DNA of 29,413 nt from NCBI GenBank assembly GCA_018651745.1, contig JABIDL010000001.1, forward strand, positions 1-29,413, in the 5' to 3' direction. A model generated the notes under the pieces. That model had not been told where the DNA came from. It saw only the letters and a program-made list of their open reading frames with translations, and did no database searches. The position numbers and the translations under genes were made by a program. Positions 11,650 to 22,339 of the stretch are shown one piece after another (positions within the stretch are counted from its first letter, which is position 1; each line of letters starts with the position of its first letter). The DNA comes from Candidatus Neomarinimicrobiota bacterium. GTDB lineage: Bacteria > Fidelibacterota > Marinisomatia > Marinisomatales > TCS55.

Positions 11650-12765
11650 CTAATCGCTAAGCCTAATAGGCATTAGCAGCATGGTCAGCTCAGAGTCTTT
11701 TTCTTGTGTTTCGGGAAAAAACAATCCGGCGCTTATAGATGATTTTAATTCAATTCTAATATCTTCTGTTCCAATGTGAGACAAAACATCTTTTAAATAA
11801 TTTGCATTATATCCTACGGTAACGGCTTCGCCTGACAGTTCCACATCTAGCTCTTCTTTTGCTTTGGACGCTCTCTCCGGGTCTTCGGTTGTAAGAAGAG
11901 CTTTTCCTTCTTGTATGTTGAGCGCTATTTGGTGCGTTGATCTGTTTGAAAAAATAGATACCCGCTTAACTCCGGACAATAAGCTTTCTCTGTTTGCGGT
12001 AACGGTTTTATCGTTTTCTTTTGGAATGACGCTTTCATAGTCTGGAAATCTTTCATCTATTATCCGGGTAAAATAGGTGTCGGATCCAATTGAAAGCGTC
12101 ATGTGGCTGTCTCCCATCCACACTTGAATCGTTTCTTCTGCCGGAATAATATTTGAAATCATATTCAGAAATTTTTTAGGGATAACAACGTCTCCCTGAA
12201 ATTCTTTAGACTCATAGTCATTCCTAATATACCTTACCAGTCTGTGCCCATCAGTAGAGACTGCAGTTAAGATGTTTTCTCCAAATCTAAACAAAACACC
12301 CGTAAGAGAGGGCTTGAGCTCATCTTGGCTAACTGCAAAAAGATTGGTATGAATTATTTCTCTAAGAATTGATCCCTTAATTCCAGCTGCTTTCCTATTG
12401 TCCACATCAGGAAGCGCGGGGAATTCTTCGGATGGTTTGCCGGACAAATCGTATTCACCAACCTCTGTTGACATTTTTACCTTATTAGACCCATCCACAG
12501 AAAATGTTATACGGGTCTCGGGCAATGCGTTTGTTATTTCAACTAATGGTTGAATTGGAATAGCACAAGATCCAGGTTCTTCTAAACTGGCTGGTAAAGA
12601 AACAACAATTGCAATTTCTAAATCTGTGGTTCTTAATACCGTTCCGCTTTCTTGAGCATCAAATAATACCGAAGTTAGTATTGGCAAGGTAGATCTCGTG
12701 GGTGTCGCCTTAGATAGCTTTTGAAGGGCTGACTGCAGTTCGGTTTTGGATGTGGAAATTTTCAT
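11650..12765 (-). CDS. dnaN: DNA polymerase III sliding clamp (beta subunit)
   Basis: 371 aa, the standard clamp length, with three repeated clamp domains. It starts MKISTSKTELQSALQKLSKATPTRSTLPILTSVLFDA. It contains FPALPDVDN, VLFRFGENILTAVSTDGHRLVRY at the second domain, VIPKKFLNMI, and the C-terminal GYNANYLKDVLSHIGTEDIRIEL and LLMPIRL, the peptide-groove-forming tail. It encircles DNA and tethers polymerase III. It opens the minus-strand run into dciA-gyrB-gyrA and lies directly beside the AT-rich gap, but is 10 kb from dnaA and on the opposite strand, unlike the common dnaA-dnaN operon. Confidence 0.97.
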   Translation of the reverse strand: MKISTSKTELQSALQKLSKATPTRSTLPILTSVLFDAQESGTVLRTTDLEIAIVVSLPASLEEPGSCAIPIQPLVEITNALPETRITFSVDGSNKVKMSTEVGEYDLSGKPSEEFPALPDVDNRKAAGIKGSILREIIHTNLFAVSQDELKPSLTGVLFRFGENILTAVSTDGHRLVRYIRNDYESKEFQGDVVIPKKFLNMISNIIPAEETIQVWMGDSHMTLSIGSDTYFTRIIDERFPDYESVIPKENDKTVTANRESLLSGVKRVSIFSNRSTHQIALNIQEGKALLTTEDPERASKAKEELDVELSGEAVTVGYNANYLKDVLSHIGTEDIRIELKSSISAGLFFPETQEKDSELTMLLMPIRLSD

Positions 12766-13170
12766 CTTTTATTCTCAATAATTTTACAAAGCGTTTTAGT
12801 CTTTTATTCTCTTAAAATTGCCTGATATCTTAATTCAGAGTTTACCATTTCACAAGTAATTTTTGTCAAACATATATACCAATAATTTTACATTATTAAC
12901 ATAATTGTTTATTATATATAAATAGTTTTTATTTATTATTTAATAATTTATTTTTATTTATAATGTTGAGACTGTTAACAACAAACACCCAAGACAAAAT
13001 AGATTAATTTGGGCGGTTCTTTAGCCGGTGTTTAATAAAGGGTTTCTTTATGTGGATTAAATAATAACGATGTGGAAAACCAAATAGTTATTAACAGAAA
13101 TAAGACATCTTTTTGAAGATTGAAAATTAAATAAAAAGGTGGAAGAATTGGGTATAAACTTGTTGAAAAC
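12766..13170. other. AT-rich gene-free gap beside dnaN; candidate replication origin
   Basis: The 405 nt between dnaN and the SurA-like gene have no credible reading frame. The stretch at about 12885-12964 is almost pure A/T. Downstream of it, 13071-13079 (TGTGGAAAA) is the reverse complement of TTTTCCACA and matches the DnaA-box consensus TTWTNCACA. Twenty nt away, 13051-13059 (TGTGGATTA) matches with one mismatch. TTATTAACA near 13088 is a weaker match, and a palindrome TGTTAACA lies at 12973-12980. An AT-rich unwinding element next to DnaA boxes beside dnaN is what oriC looks like in many bacteria. The promoter of the dnaN run must also lie here. The origin role is inference; few boxes are visible. 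Confidence 0.45.
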
Positions 13171-14457
13171 CTATTCAAGCACAGTAACAAAAAACTTTGT
13201 ACGAGCATTTTTTATCCAAGCACCGTACCACATCATCCGCTTATGGTTTAAAGCGAGAGACTCAATTTCATACCAATGCCCATCTAAAGAAGCGCGTCCC
13301 CCGGGCCTTAGCCCCTCTGGCCATATAAGGTGGTAGCCAAGGTCTGTTTTTAGTGGGCCGTTTATGGTTGAAAGCTCTAGTTGTTCTGCGACCATTTTGA
13401 ATTCGGGGATTGGGTAGCTTGACAGGTCGACCCAACCGAGGTCCCCTCCGATTTTTTTTGTTTCTTTATCATCAGAATATTTATTAACCAGAGCCGTAAA
13501 GCCTTCAAGGCTGTTAGCCGAATCTTTAAGAGAAACACCAAGATTATAGGCACGATTTTCATCTTCTGGTGTAAGTTCGGGCGAAAGCAGAATATGTCTG
13601 ACGTGAATTTTATCCCCACGACGATCAAGCGTTTCAATAATGTGAAACCCAAAAGCCGTTTCAATTGGAATGCTTGTGGTGCCAGGGCTAAGGGAGAAGG
13701 CTACAGCCTCAAACTCGCTTACCAAAGAACCCCTTTTTACATACCCTAGAGACCCCCCCGAGGTAGCAGACCCGGGGTCTTGAGAATAAATCATTGCAAG
13801 AGAATCGAAGGGTGCGCCGGAAACAATTTGTTTCCGTATGTCTAATAAAGAATTCCGCACGTTTTCTTTTGTTTTTTCTCCGGGCGTAATTTTTATTAAA
13901 AGATGCCTGAGCTTCATTTTGTTTGGAAAGTAAGGCAGACTGTCTTGATATGTCGAAAAAAAGTCAAGAACCTCGTCCCTGCTTATGGTTATAGAGGATA
14001 TCGTCTGTTGTTGGTATCTTTCAGTAATTAATCTATCGCGCATTTCATACCAAAAGTCTCTCTTAAAGCTTCTAATTGATTGTCCCAACATTATTTCAGC
14101 CCTATCCTCTCCTCCCGCCTGAGCAATAAAAGTTTCTACCTGTTGATCTAAAGCCCGACTAACCTCTTTTTCTTCAACAACGATGGAATCTATTTCCGCC
14201 ATTTTTAATAATATTTTTTGATCTATAAGGCTTTGTACCACTTGCTCTTGTAGTTGGCTAATTAATTTAGCGTCTTTTTCTGGGTCTAATCTTTGTTGGG
14301 TTGCCGCCATTATAACCATCTGGCTTACGTCGCTTTTTAGAATAAGATGATCGCCAACAACCGCAGCAACGCCATCGATGGTCGTTGTTTCTACGCTTTG
14401 TGCAACTAAAAACGAAAGCAACAATGTTTGTGCTTTAAGTGTTTTAAACTGTATCAT
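13171..14457 (-). CDS. SurA-like periplasmic peptidyl-prolyl isomerase/chaperone (two parvulin domains)
   Basis: 428 aa. The N-terminus has a hydrophobic stretch with a small-residue end (LLLSFLVAQS), a plausible signal peptide. A SurA_N chaperone domain follows (VDGVAAVVGDHLILKSDV-like start, then QVVQSLIDQKILLKMAE), and then two parvulin PPIase domains. The first begins MKLRHLLIK near residue 181 with GGSLGYVKRGSLVSEFEAVAFSLSPG and FGFHIIETL. The second begins KIHVRHILLSPE near 283 with GGDLGWVDLSSYPIPEF and LGYHLIWPEG. Such proteins help outer-membrane proteins fold in the periplasm, so the cell should be diderm. It is the last gene of the rpmH-to-surA run, 34 nt after mfd. Confidence 0.9.
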   Translation of the reverse strand: MIQFKTLKAQTLLLSFLVAQSVETTTIDGVAAVVGDHLILKSDVSQMVIMAATQQRLDPEKDAKLISQLQEQVVQSLIDQKILLKMAEIDSIVVEEKEVSRALDQQVETFIAQAGGEDRAEIMLGQSIRSFKRDFWYEMRDRLITERYQQQTISSITISRDEVLDFFSTYQDSLPYFPNKMKLRHLLIKITPGEKTKENVRNSLLDIRKQIVSGAPFDSLAMIYSQDPGSATSGGSLGYVKRGSLVSEFEAVAFSLSPGTTSIPIETAFGFHIIETLDRRGDKIHVRHILLSPELTPEDENRAYNLGVSLKDSANSLEGFTALVNKYSDDKETKKIGGDLGWVDLSSYPIPEFKMVAEQLELSTINGPLKTDLGYHLIWPEGLRPGGRASLDGHWYEIESLALNHKRMMWYGAWIKNARTKFFVTVLE

Positions 14458-14491
14458 ATTTAGACACCCAATTTAAACGATTTAAAAATTG

Positions 14492-17400
14492 TTAAACTAA
14501 ATGATTTGTGTTTGATAAATGTTCCCCAATTTTTCGAACTAAATGTATGTTTTTTATAATTGAAGGATTGTTTTCCTTAAATACAATCAACCCTTTGTTG
14601 TTTTGTTTTACGCTCGCCAGCGGATCGTTTTTCATAATATAATTTAATACGCGCCTAAGGATTTTAATCCCGGCAACAATCTCGAAACTATCACGAAAAA
14701 TATTTATTTTAGACACCCCCGCGCTTGAGTAATCCAACTTAACCGCGTTTATAATTAGCAGGTTTTTTATCTCGGGGAAGAGCGCACCAAACCTATCTAT
14801 AAGCTCGGCTTGTATTGCTTTTAATTTATCTACAGAATTGGCAGATACAATGCGCGCATAATACCCCAACCGAACAGAATCTGCTTCTATATAGGACGCG
14901 GGAATGCCCTGAGATATATCAGCAAACACACTAGTGCTTGGTTTTTTGTTGCTGTCTCCAAGGGCCCCAGAAAGCAAATCAACAAACAACGAATAACCAA
15001 TGTTTTGAATGTTACCACTTTGTTTAGTACCAAAAATTTCTCCAGGTCCGCGCATTTCTAAATCTTTTTGAGATATGGCGAAACCCGAACCAAGTTCCCA
15101 ATTTTCAACGATAGTTTTTAACCGTTCATGTGATTTTTGAGAAAGAGGCTTGTTTTTCGGAATAGATAAAAAACATTGAGAGTTTTTATTTGATCTTCCG
15201 ACGCGACCCCGCAGTTGGTGAAGTTGTGCCAATCCATATTTTTGTGCATCACAAACAATGATAGTGTTGACGTTTGGGATGTCTAATCCAGATTCTAATA
15301 TGGTGGTTCCACAAAGTATATTTGTTTTTCCAGTATAAAACCGAAGAAAAGCGTTTTCTAATTTTTTTGTAGAGAGTTTTCCATGAATAACATCCACCAC
15401 AGACCCCTCACAGCGAATTTCTATTTGATTTTTTAATTCAGAAAGCTCGTCAATATTATTTTGAACAACAAGAGAGCTCCCACCCAAGTCCACCTCTCTT
15501 TGTAGCGCCCGGGCTACCCAACGGTAGTCAAAATGTTTAATAAATGTTGCAATGGGCAGTCGCCCGGGTGGCGCCGTAGACAACGTGGATGCAGAAAGAT
15601 ACCCGCTCAACGATTTTTGCAATGTTCTAGGTAATGGCGTTGCGCTAATAGTTAGGTAATCTACTTTTGGGTAGCCCGTAAGAAGTTTGTTTTTTTGTTT
15701 TACTCCAAACCGATGTTCTTCATCTATAACAATTAACCCCATCTTTTTAAAGAAAACCCCGGCCCTAAGAATTGAATGTGTTCCAATTAAAACATCTATT
15801 TTATTTGATGCAAACCTATTCATTATATCATCACGACGGCCCTTGTATATAAATCTAGATACAAGGCTTACTCGTATCCCGAGGCAGCCAAGCCTAGATT
15901 TGAAAGTAAAATAATGTTGATCTGAAAGAAGGGTGGTTGGCGCGAGCACAACCACCTGATATCCGCTGGTAATTATATGTAAAGCGGTTCTTAGGATTAT
16001 TTCTGTTTTACCAAATCCAACGTCTCCGACCAATAGCCTGTTCATAGGATAGGGGGATAACAAGTCTTCCTTAATATCAGAAATTACGTTTTTTTGATCA
16101 CTCGTTAATGAGTGGTGGAATGATTTGTCCAGCTCTTTTTCATATTCAGCGTTAATGGTATATACCCTGTTTTTCTTTTCTTGACGAACAGAATAAAGAT
16201 CAACAATTGTTTTTGCGAGAGAACTGGCGTCTTTTTTTGCTTTCGATAATTTTGTTACCCAAGCCCGCTTGTTTAATTTGGCAAAAGAGGGGTTTAAAAT
16301 GTTTGGCGCAGGATAAAGAAGCGCAAGTTTATCAATTGGTACATATATTTTTCCACCATCAGCGTATTCAAGACACACGTTTTCTGAAGATCCCCCAGCA
16401 TTTGATTCAATAGTTATTAATCCGCAATACCTGCCCACACCATAGTGTCGATGAACAACGGGGTCGTTAAGAACAATGTTTTCTAAAAAAAGTTTTTTTC
16501 TATATATTTTTTGAGGCTCAGTTAGATTGGTTTTTGCTTTAATAGCTTGTTGCGATGTAATTATATCAAGACCATAAGAAGGCATGTGAACATCTGGAAA
16601 TGAGCTAGGTAGGGGTAATATAAATTTAGTTTTTTTGAAACTGTCGACCCTTGGGGCGTTTACATCGGTTTGAAAATCAATATTTTTTAGAACATTGCTG
16701 TCTTTAGATTTAAAAGAGAAATTAAAATTATCACCCCCAATATAAATAGAAGCATAGTCAAAATTTTTAAGAAATGAATTTTCATTAAGTTCTGTAGAGG
16801 GTGCGTTTTTTGAAGAGTGCGTGGTGAACGATTTAAATGTATTTATCGACAGCTGATCAACAGTTGAAAAAGTTCGAATTGAAATAACTTTTTCACCATC
16901 AAGCTCAATTCTAATCGGCTCTCGCAGGGTTTCGGGGTAAAAGTCTACTATGCAACCACGAATAGAGTATTCTTTAGAATTATATATTTGATAAGTACGA
17001 GAATATTCGGAGAGCCGCAAGAAAGCCTCAAATCCTTTTAAGCTCAGGTTTGAGCCAACATTAATTGTATAACTATTATCGCGCCCGGGCTCTATCTTGT
17101 TTAAATATTTTAGATCATTAGAGGTTGTAAAAAAGTTTCCAACTCGATGCATTATTAAATCGTCTAAACTTATAATGTTCGTCCCAGCCTGGTTTGACGT
17201 GAAGCCGGGTATATCGCATTCGCCTAACGAAAAAAACTTTGCAAGAGGACCGTTGGGAAACAGTTTTGAAAAACAAAATAAAAAATCCTCATATTTAGCG
17301 TAATTGTCAAAAACAAACGCGCACTTGTTCCCAATATGTTTTTGTATAAACAAACTTTGAAAGAGAGCAAGGGTTTTATTGCCTCCGACACACTCAAAAC

Positions 17401-17578
17401 TATATCCAGAGCTAACAATTTGTCGAAGGTTAGAAAAGCATTCTAGCTTCTCTAAATAAGAAAAAACAATATCGAACTCTTTAATTTTGCCTATACCCAA
17501 TTTTATGTTTTTTAATCCAAATTGATAAAATTGATATATCGGACGAAGTAACCCCAGAAATATTTTGAGCCTGTCCAA
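14492..17578 (-). CDS. mfd: Transcription-repair coupling factor Mfd
   Basis: Up to 1028 aa, a little short of the 1150 of E. coli. Order: a divergent UvrB-like N-terminal module; a CarD-like RNA polymerase interaction domain ([16 protein letters not shown], near 375, and [13 protein letters not shown]); then RecG-like helicase motifs with Walker [14 protein letters not shown] (near 516), DEEH box [13 protein letters not shown] (near 618), [12 protein letters not shown], and motif [18 protein letters not shown] (near 788). A C-terminal TRCF domain closes it. It removes stalled RNA polymerase and recruits excision repair. The ATG chosen overlaps the end of mnmG by 98 nt, which is long. A TTG around 17501-17503 would shorten the overlap, so the start is uncertain. 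Confidence 0.93.
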   Translation of the reverse strand: MDRLKIFLGLLRPIYQFYQFGLKNIKLGIGKIKEFDIVFSYLEKLECFSNLRQIVSSGYSFECVGGNKTLALFQSLFIQKHIGNKCAFVFDNYAKYEDFLFCFSKLFPNGPLAKFFSLGECDIPGFTSNQAGTNIISLDDLIMHRVGNFFTTSNDLKYLNKIEPGRDNSYTINVGSNLSLKGFEAFLRLSEYSRTYQIYNSKEYSIRGCIVDFYPETLREPIRIELDGEKVISIRTFSTVDQLSINTFKSFTTHSSKNAPSTELNENSFLKNFDYASIYIGGDNFNFSFKSKDSNVLKNIDFQTDVNAPRVDSFKKTKFILPLPSSFPDVHMPSYGLDIITSQQAIKAKTNLTEPQKIYRKKLFLENIVLNDPVVHRHYGVGRYCGLITIESNAGGSSENVCLEYADGGKIYVPIDKLALLYPAPNILNPSFAKLNKRAWVTKLSKAKKDASSLAKTIVDLYSVRQEKKNRVYTINAEYEKELDKSFHHSLTSDQKNVISDIKEDLLSPYPMNRLLVGDVGFGKTEIILRTALHIITSGYQVVVLAPTTLLSDQHYFTFKSRLGCLGIRVSLVSRFIYKGRRDDIMNRFASNKIDVLIGTHSILRAGVFFKKMGLIVIDEEHRFGVKQKNKLLTGYPKVDYLTISATPLPRTLQKSLSGYLSASTLSTAPPGRLPIATFIKHFDYRWVARALQREVDLGGSSLVVQNNIDELSELKNQIEIRCEGSVVDVIHGKLSTKKLENAFLRFYTGKTNILCGTTILESGLDIPNVNTIIVCDAQKYGLAQLHQLRGRVGRSNKNSQCFLSIPKNKPLSQKSHERLKTIVENWELGSGFAISQKDLEMRGPGEIFGTKQSGNIQNIGYSLFVDLLSGALGDSNKKPSTSVFADISQGIPASYIEADSVRLGYYARIVSANSVDKLKAIQAELIDRFGALFPEIKNLLIINAVKLDYSSAGVSKINIFRDSFEIVAGIKILRRVLNYIMKNDPLASVKQNNKGLIVFKENNPSIIKNIHLVRKIGEHLSNTNHLV

Positions 17579-19370
17579 TGTTTTCCGGGCTTATGTCAAT
17601 TAGTTTTTCTCTTCCCTCAGAAGAGAGCCCAGACATTGTTGAATAATTAATACCGTTAGGTATATTAACCCCTAAAATGCGCCGCGTTAATTCAATAGAC
17701 CTACGATGTCTAGCAATATATCCTGAATATTTAATTTTAGACTCAGCGTCTAATAACAGTTCGTTAAAAATATGTTCGGGGATAGTGTCATTTTTAAAAT
17801 CAAAGAACTGCTTAGATAAGTCATTGATTTTGATTTCAGGCCTTTTTAACAAAGTAGACGCCCTCATTTTAGACGAAGGCGGAAGGGTTGGTCCGAGAAA
17901 ACCGTGATTGTTTAAATCGGACACATTAACGACTTTGTTTAAGTTGGACATGATTTTCTCGCCAGCAGACAAGTAATCAGAAAGCTCTCTTATAGATTTT
18001 TCGCCTAATAGTGAATACTTTTCAGAAAAAGGAAACAACCTCTCGAGAGAATTAGAATATCTAAGCAAAAGACGATACTCTGCCCTTGATGTAAACATTC
18101 GATATGGCTCGGGAGTGTCTTTTGTTATTAAATCATCAATTAGAACCCCTATGTAGGCCTCATTCCTTTTTAATAGAAGAGGCTTGGTAGCCAAAATATA
18201 GCATACGGCATTAATTCCGGCTATGAGACCCTGGGCGGCGGCCTCCTCATATCCCGATGTGCCATTTATTTGACCCGCTAAAAAAAGTCCCGAAACGGCC
18301 TTGGACTCAAGAGATGACCTTAATTGTGATGGTCGAATATAATCATATTCGATTGCATAGCCCGGGCGGAACAAGGAAACATCTTTCAATGCGGGAATTT
18401 TCTTTAAAGCAGCAAGCTGAACGCTTTCCGGGAGGCTGGTAGAAAATCCGTTTAGATATATTTGATTTGAGCCCGCCCACTCTGGTTCTAAAAACAAAGA
18501 ATGAGAGGGATGGTGAGAAAACCTAAACACTTTATCCTCAATCGATGGACAATATCTCGCCCCCACGCCCAAAACATCTCCCGAGAACATAGCTGAACGG
18601 TTTTTGTTTTTTTCTATTATATTATGACAACCCAGGTTGGTTTTAACTATATTACACTTTTCATTTGGTGGGTCAAATATTTTTGTTCTATAAGAGAACG
18701 GGGTTGGTGTTTTATCGCCATAGGTTTTCACTGTTTTTCCCCAATCAACAGAAGAAGCAATAATTCGAGGGGGGGTGCCGGTTTTTAATCTTCCAGTTGA
18801 AAAGCCAAGAGATTGCAAAAACTCAGTAATTCCCCCAGAACCCCGCTCGCCCATCCTCCCCGCACGTATTTTTTTAGACCCAATATGGACCAACCCGTTT
18901 AAAAACGTCCCACAGGTCAACACAACAGCGCGAGACCTTATAATGTTTCCGTCCCTTAAAACAACGCCGCCAATGGTATAGGAATCAACAACCAAAGACA
19001 CCGCCTCGCCCTCAACAATTTTAATTTTTTCACTTGCACCCAATCTAGACCGAACAAGGTTTTCGTATACCCGCTTGTCTACCTGCGCCCGCGGAGACCA
19101 AACCGCCCGCCCTTTCGACTTGTTCAACATTTTAAATTGAATCCCCGCTCCGTCTGCAGCCAAACCCATAAAACCCCCAAGCGCATCAACCTCTCTTACC
19201 ATTTGCCCCTTCGCGATACCGCCAATTGCCGGATTGCAAGACATTCTTCCCACCGCAGCTGTGTCCAGCGTTATTAAGACAACAGACAACCCCCTCTTTG
19301 CCGATATTAAAGAAGCCTCTATGCCGGCGTGCCCGCCTCCAACAACAATAATATCATAAGAGCGTTTCAC
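17481..19370 (-). CDS. mnmG: tRNA uridine-5-carboxymethylaminomethyl modification enzyme MnmG (GidA)
   Basis: 629 aa from the GTG at 19370, the usual length. The Rossmann FAD-binding motif follows at once: [16 protein letters not shown] (G11-G12-G13-H-A-G). Other landmarks are [22 protein letters not shown], the [17 protein letters not shown] loop, [26 protein letters not shown], and the C-terminal [19 protein letters not shown], which binds MnmE. With MnmE it modifies the wobble uridine of some tRNAs. An upstream ATG in frame (19442) lies inside mnmE and its extra 24 residues do not look like MnmG. The GTG is 7 nt after the mnmE stop and lies inside the parS palindrome. rsmG, often next to mnmG, is absent here. 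Confidence 0.95.
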   Translation of the reverse strand: MKRSYDIIVVGGGHAGIEASLISAKRGLSVVLITLDTAAVGRMSCNPAIGGIAKGQMVREVDALGGFMGLAADGAGIQFKMLNKSKGRAVWSPRAQVDKRVYENLVRSRLGASEKIKIVEGEAVSLVVDSYTIGGVVLRDGNIIRSRAVVLTCGTFLNGLVHIGSKKIRAGRMGERGSGGITEFLQSLGFSTGRLKTGTPPRIIASSVDWGKTVKTYGDKTPTPFSYRTKIFDPPNEKCNIVKTNLGCHNIIEKNKNRSAMFSGDVLGVGARYCPSIEDKVFRFSHHPSHSLFLEPEWAGSNQIYLNGFSTSLPESVQLAALKKIPALKDVSLFRPGYAIEYDYIRPSQLRSSLESKAVSGLFLAGQINGTSGYEEAAAQGLIAGINAVCYILATKPLLLKRNEAYIGVLIDDLITKDTPEPYRMFTSRAEYRLLLRYSNSLERLFPFSEKYSLLGEKSIRELSDYLSAGEKIMSNLNKVVNVSDLNNHGFLGPTLPPSSKMRASTLLKRPEIKINDLSKQFFDFKNDTIPEHIFNELLLDAESKIKYSGYIARHRRSIELTRRILGVNIPNGINYSTMSGLSSEGREKLIDISPENIGQAQNISGVTSSDISILSIWIKKHKIGYRQN

Positions 19371-19377
19371 GTGAAAC
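19364..19377. promoter_or_regulatory. parS centromere core (ParB/Spo0J binding site)
   Basis: GTTTCACGTGAAAC is a perfect 14-bp palindrome equal to the core of the bacterial chromosomal parS consensus TGTTTCACGTGAAACA; only the outermost base pair differs (C...C here). It starts directly after the mnmE TAG stop and contains the GTG start codon of mnmG (19370-19368). It is 3.5 kb from dnaA, as expected for origin-proximal parS. I saw only this one copy in the window; parA and parB are not here. ParB-CTP would load at this site for origin segregation (family knowledge). Confidence 0.85.
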
Positions 19378-20715
19378 CTATTTACCAACACAAAATGATT
19401 TAAAAATATTATCCAGAATTTCTTCTGTTGTTGTTTTTCCAAGGATAACGTCTAGGGCGCCAATAGATCTTCTTACATCTACTGCGGCCAATTCTAGGGC
19501 GGGGTTGCCACCTCTTAAATTTTTTATACCCAAAGCAAGGGCCAAGTCTGTTTCTAATAAACCATTATATTGTCTTGATGTTGTAAGGGCCGCGGAGTCT
19601 GTAATGGATGGATAAATAGACAACCTATCTTTAATTAGATTAAGTAGTTTTTTAATTCCACTGCCTTCTTTTGCTGAAATTGAGCAATCAAAATTTTTAG
19701 CATTTATCTTGTTGTTTGGTATATCTATTTTGTTTAAAACAGAAAGGCGTGGGTCAGACGTGGGGTGGGTTGGCGTTTCGTCGATATCGACAGATGAAAG
19801 AAATATAACCAGATCCGCGTTTTTAATGTGTTTTTTGGCCCGAGAAACGCCTTCTTCTTCTATTGTGTTTTTAGCAACTCTTAATCCAGCGGTGTCTATA
19901 AGGGTTACCACTACCCCGCTCAACAAAAGCGATACGCTTAGAGAGTCCCGCGTGGTTCCGGGCTGTTCGCTTACAATAGCCCTATCTGAATTTGATAATT
20001 TGTTTAAAAGGGTGGACTTGCCAACGTTTGGCTGTCCAGCGATTACCACCGTAGCGCCAGATGTTAAAAGCTGGGCTTGTTTGTGTCCATCTAAAATCGG
20101 GGCGATGGTAGATCTGGTTTTTGTCATAGCTTTTAGAATATCTTGATGGTGGTTCGGGGGTACCTCTTCTTCGCTGATGTCTAGCGAATATTCAATTGAA
20201 GCCAATATTCCCAAGAGGTTTTTTTTAAGGGCATAAAATTGCTTTGATAGGTGTCCGGAGAGAATTTTATTATTGAAGTTGGCCCCGTCTAGGGACTTAG
20301 AGTGGATTAGCTTTGCAACAGCCTCGGCCTGCACTAAATCAATTTTTCCATTTAAAAACGCGCGCTTTGTAAACTCGCCCGGCTCTGCCATTTTGGCGCC
20401 ACCCTTACAGCACGTATTTATAATTTGTTGAACAATGGCCGGATTTCCATGACAAGATATTTCTATAACATCTTCGCCAGTATACGAGGATGGCTGTTTA
20501 AAGTATGTTACGATTATCCGATCGATCTCTTCACCATAAGAATTGTTAAACCCTGTAGTGATAGCGGTGCGCGGGGATTTAAAAAGAGTTGCTGCGCTTT
20601 GAGATATGTAATTTGTTACGATATCTATACACTTGGACCCGGACAGCCTAATTACGGAAATTCCGCCATAACCGTATGGAGTGGCGGGGGCTACAATGGT
20701 GGTTTCGGCATACAT
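19378..20715 (-). CDS. mnmE: tRNA modification GTPase MnmE (TrmE)
   Basis: 445 aa. The N-terminal tetrahydrofolate-binding domain starts [25 protein letters not shown] and contains [14 protein letters not shown] and [23 protein letters not shown]. The inserted G domain has P-loop GQPNVGKST (227-235), the switch region PGTTRDSL (252-259), G3 DTAG (274-277) and NKID. The C-terminus ends FCVGK, the conserved cysteine-containing tail used in catalysis. It works with MnmG on wobble uridine modification of tRNA. It starts 10 nt after yidC; its TAG stop abuts the parS site. Confidence 0.96.
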   Translation of the reverse strand: MYAETTIVAPATPYGYGGISVIRLSGSKCIDIVTNYISQSAATLFKSPRTAITTGFNNSYGEEIDRIIVTYFKQPSSYTGEDVIEISCHGNPAIVQQIINTCCKGGAKMAEPGEFTKRAFLNGKIDLVQAEAVAKLIHSKSLDGANFNNKILSGHLSKQFYALKKNLLGILASIEYSLDISEEEVPPNHHQDILKAMTKTRSTIAPILDGHKQAQLLTSGATVVIAGQPNVGKSTLLNKLSNSDRAIVSEQPGTTRDSLSVSLLLSGVVVTLIDTAGLRVAKNTIEEEGVSRAKKHIKNADLVIFLSSVDIDETPTHPTSDPRLSVLNKIDIPNNKINAKNFDCSISAKEGSGIKKLLNLIKDRLSIYPSITDSAALTTSRQYNGLLETDLALALGIKNLRGGNPALELAAVDVRRSIGALDVILGKTTTEEILDNIFKSFCVGK

Positions 20716-20725
20716 GGCCGAATTA

Positions 20726-22336
20726 TCACTTTTTGGCGGGTGTTAAAAATTTTTGCTGTAAAATAGTAAATAGGTTAAAAAGTGCATAATAAAGATTTAA
20801 CCCAGAAGGAAAGCTATAAAATATGAACAAAAAGAAAACATTCATCCCATACATCATTAATTTATTTTGACTGTCTCCGCTCGTTGGCTGCATCATTTTT
20901 TGTTGGATGAACATTGTGATTGCCATAAATATAGGAAGGATATTCAAAGGAAAACCTCCCACGATAGCGATAGTGTCTGGAGAAGAAAGATCGGTAATCC
21001 ATAAAACAAAAGGCTGTCCACGAAGTTCAATGGTCGAACGAAACACGATAAACAAGGACATAAGAAGCGGCATTTGTAATAAAAGGGGAAGACAGCCCCC
21101 AAGGGGATTAACACCATGTTCTTTAAACAATTTCATTTGTTCTTGATTCAGACGTTTGGGGTCGTGCTTATATTTTTCTTTTATTTTAGCAATAAGGGGC
21201 TGAATTGCTTGCATTTCCCTTGAAGACTGGTAACTCTTTTTTGTTAGGGGATAAATCAACATTTTAATTAAGAAAGCAAAAATAATTAAAACGACTCCAT
21301 AATTAGGTATGAGAGAATGCGTTTTTTTGAGACTCCAAAGAACCGCCTTTGCTATATATCTAAAAATCCAAACACCAAAGTTCATTGTTTTTTCAAGACC
21401 AACTCCAAGGTTTTCTATAAGGTCTTTTTGCAGTGGACCAAGATAGAGCTTAAAAGAGGTGTTGAGGCTTGCATTGTTAATTAAAGAAATGGAATAAAGA
21501 GGGTGGTCTTCTTCAATCGTTCCTTTTACTATTGCGCCAATCGAAGGTTGGTTGGGAATAATTGAAGATGTGAAATATTTTGATCTAATGGAGACCCAGC
21601 GCGTTGTGCCCCGTAATTTGTCTTCAGTTAGTTTGTTAGCCGACAACTTAGTTGAATGAACGTCGGTACCCAAAAGAGCGTTTCCCTCGAAATATGAGCG
21701 ATCGTCTTTTTGGTTTTTCTCAGTAGTTGGAAGACCCCCATCCCAAGATAGGCCATACTCACCCTGAGACAACAACTCAGTTGCCCGGGCAAATGAAATA
21801 TCGATATTGATTATATAACTTTCGGGATTAAAAGTAAGGGTTTTTGTAATAGTTTTGTTTTCAACAGAAGTCACAAACTGTAAGGCCCCACTTCTGGATA
21901 AAAGGTCCATTTGGCCGTTGCTCGAAACCCCGCTCCAATTATTATCTAACGAAACCGCGTCTCCGTCAATTGTTCGAAAATTAATTAAGAGATTGTCTTT
22001 GTTAAATTGGGTTATAAGGTTGACAAAAAGGCTGTCTTGAAATTTATAGTTACGCAGTCGAAAAGATTGGATTGAACCACCGTTTTTTGAGCTTATTTCT
22101 GCGGTATATAACGGTGTTGTAACGGAGAAAGACTCAACGCCGGTATTTTGAATTGGCGTTCTATAATCATCTAGGTTTTCTTCTATTTCTTTGACGACCT
22201 TCTCTGGCTGGCTTATTGACTCCACACCCTCAGCGTCAATGCGATTTTCAACCGGATCTAACCAATTAAAATAATATGGTGTTAGGATGAAAACGACCGC
22301 GATCAACACGACCGCCAATAATGTATTTCTTTCCAT
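20726..22336 (-). CDS. yidC: Membrane protein insertase YidC
   Basis: 536 aa, the long Gram-negative form. The N-terminal membrane anchor (TLLAVVLIAVVFILTPYYF) is followed by a large periplasmic beta-rich domain (residues about 60-320). The Oxa1-type core starts near 345 with YGVVLIIFAFLIKMLIYPLTKKS, then MQAIQPLIAKIKEKYKHDP, the hydrophilic-groove region GVNPLGGCLPLLLQMPLLMSLF and IDLSSPD-like ITDLSSPDTI, ending YYALFNLFTILQQKFL. It inserts proteins into the inner membrane alone or with SecYEG. It lies 3 nt after yidD in the rpmH-yidD-yidC-mnmE order. The long periplasmic domain supports a diderm cell. Confidence 0.96.
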   Translation of the reverse strand: MERNTLLAVVLIAVVFILTPYYFNWLDPVENRIDAEGVESISQPEKVVKEIEENLDDYRTPIQNTGVESFSVTTPLYTAEISSKNGGSIQSFRLRNYKFQDSLFVNLITQFNKDNLLINFRTIDGDAVSLDNNWSGVSSNGQMDLLSRSGALQFVTSVENKTITKTLTFNPESYIINIDISFARATELLSQGEYGLSWDGGLPTTEKNQKDDRSYFEGNALLGTDVHSTKLSANKLTEDKLRGTTRWVSIRSKYFTSSIIPNQPSIGAIVKGTIEEDHPLYSISLINNASLNTSFKLYLGPLQKDLIENLGVGLEKTMNFGVWIFRYIAKAVLWSLKKTHSLIPNYGVVLIIFAFLIKMLIYPLTKKSYQSSREMQAIQPLIAKIKEKYKHDPKRLNQEQMKLFKEHGVNPLGGCLPLLLQMPLLMSLFIVFRSTIELRGQPFVLWITDLSSPDTIAIVGGFPLNILPIFMAITMFIQQKMMQPTSGDSQNKLMMYGMNVFFLFIFYSFPSGLNLYYALFNLFTILQQKFLTPAKK

Positions 22337-22339
22337 TGA

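Noticed and set aside
19371-19442. Longer MnmG starting at 19442
   Set aside because: The extra 24 residues lie within mnmE and do not resemble MnmG; the FAD motif follows the GTG at 19370 at the usual distance.
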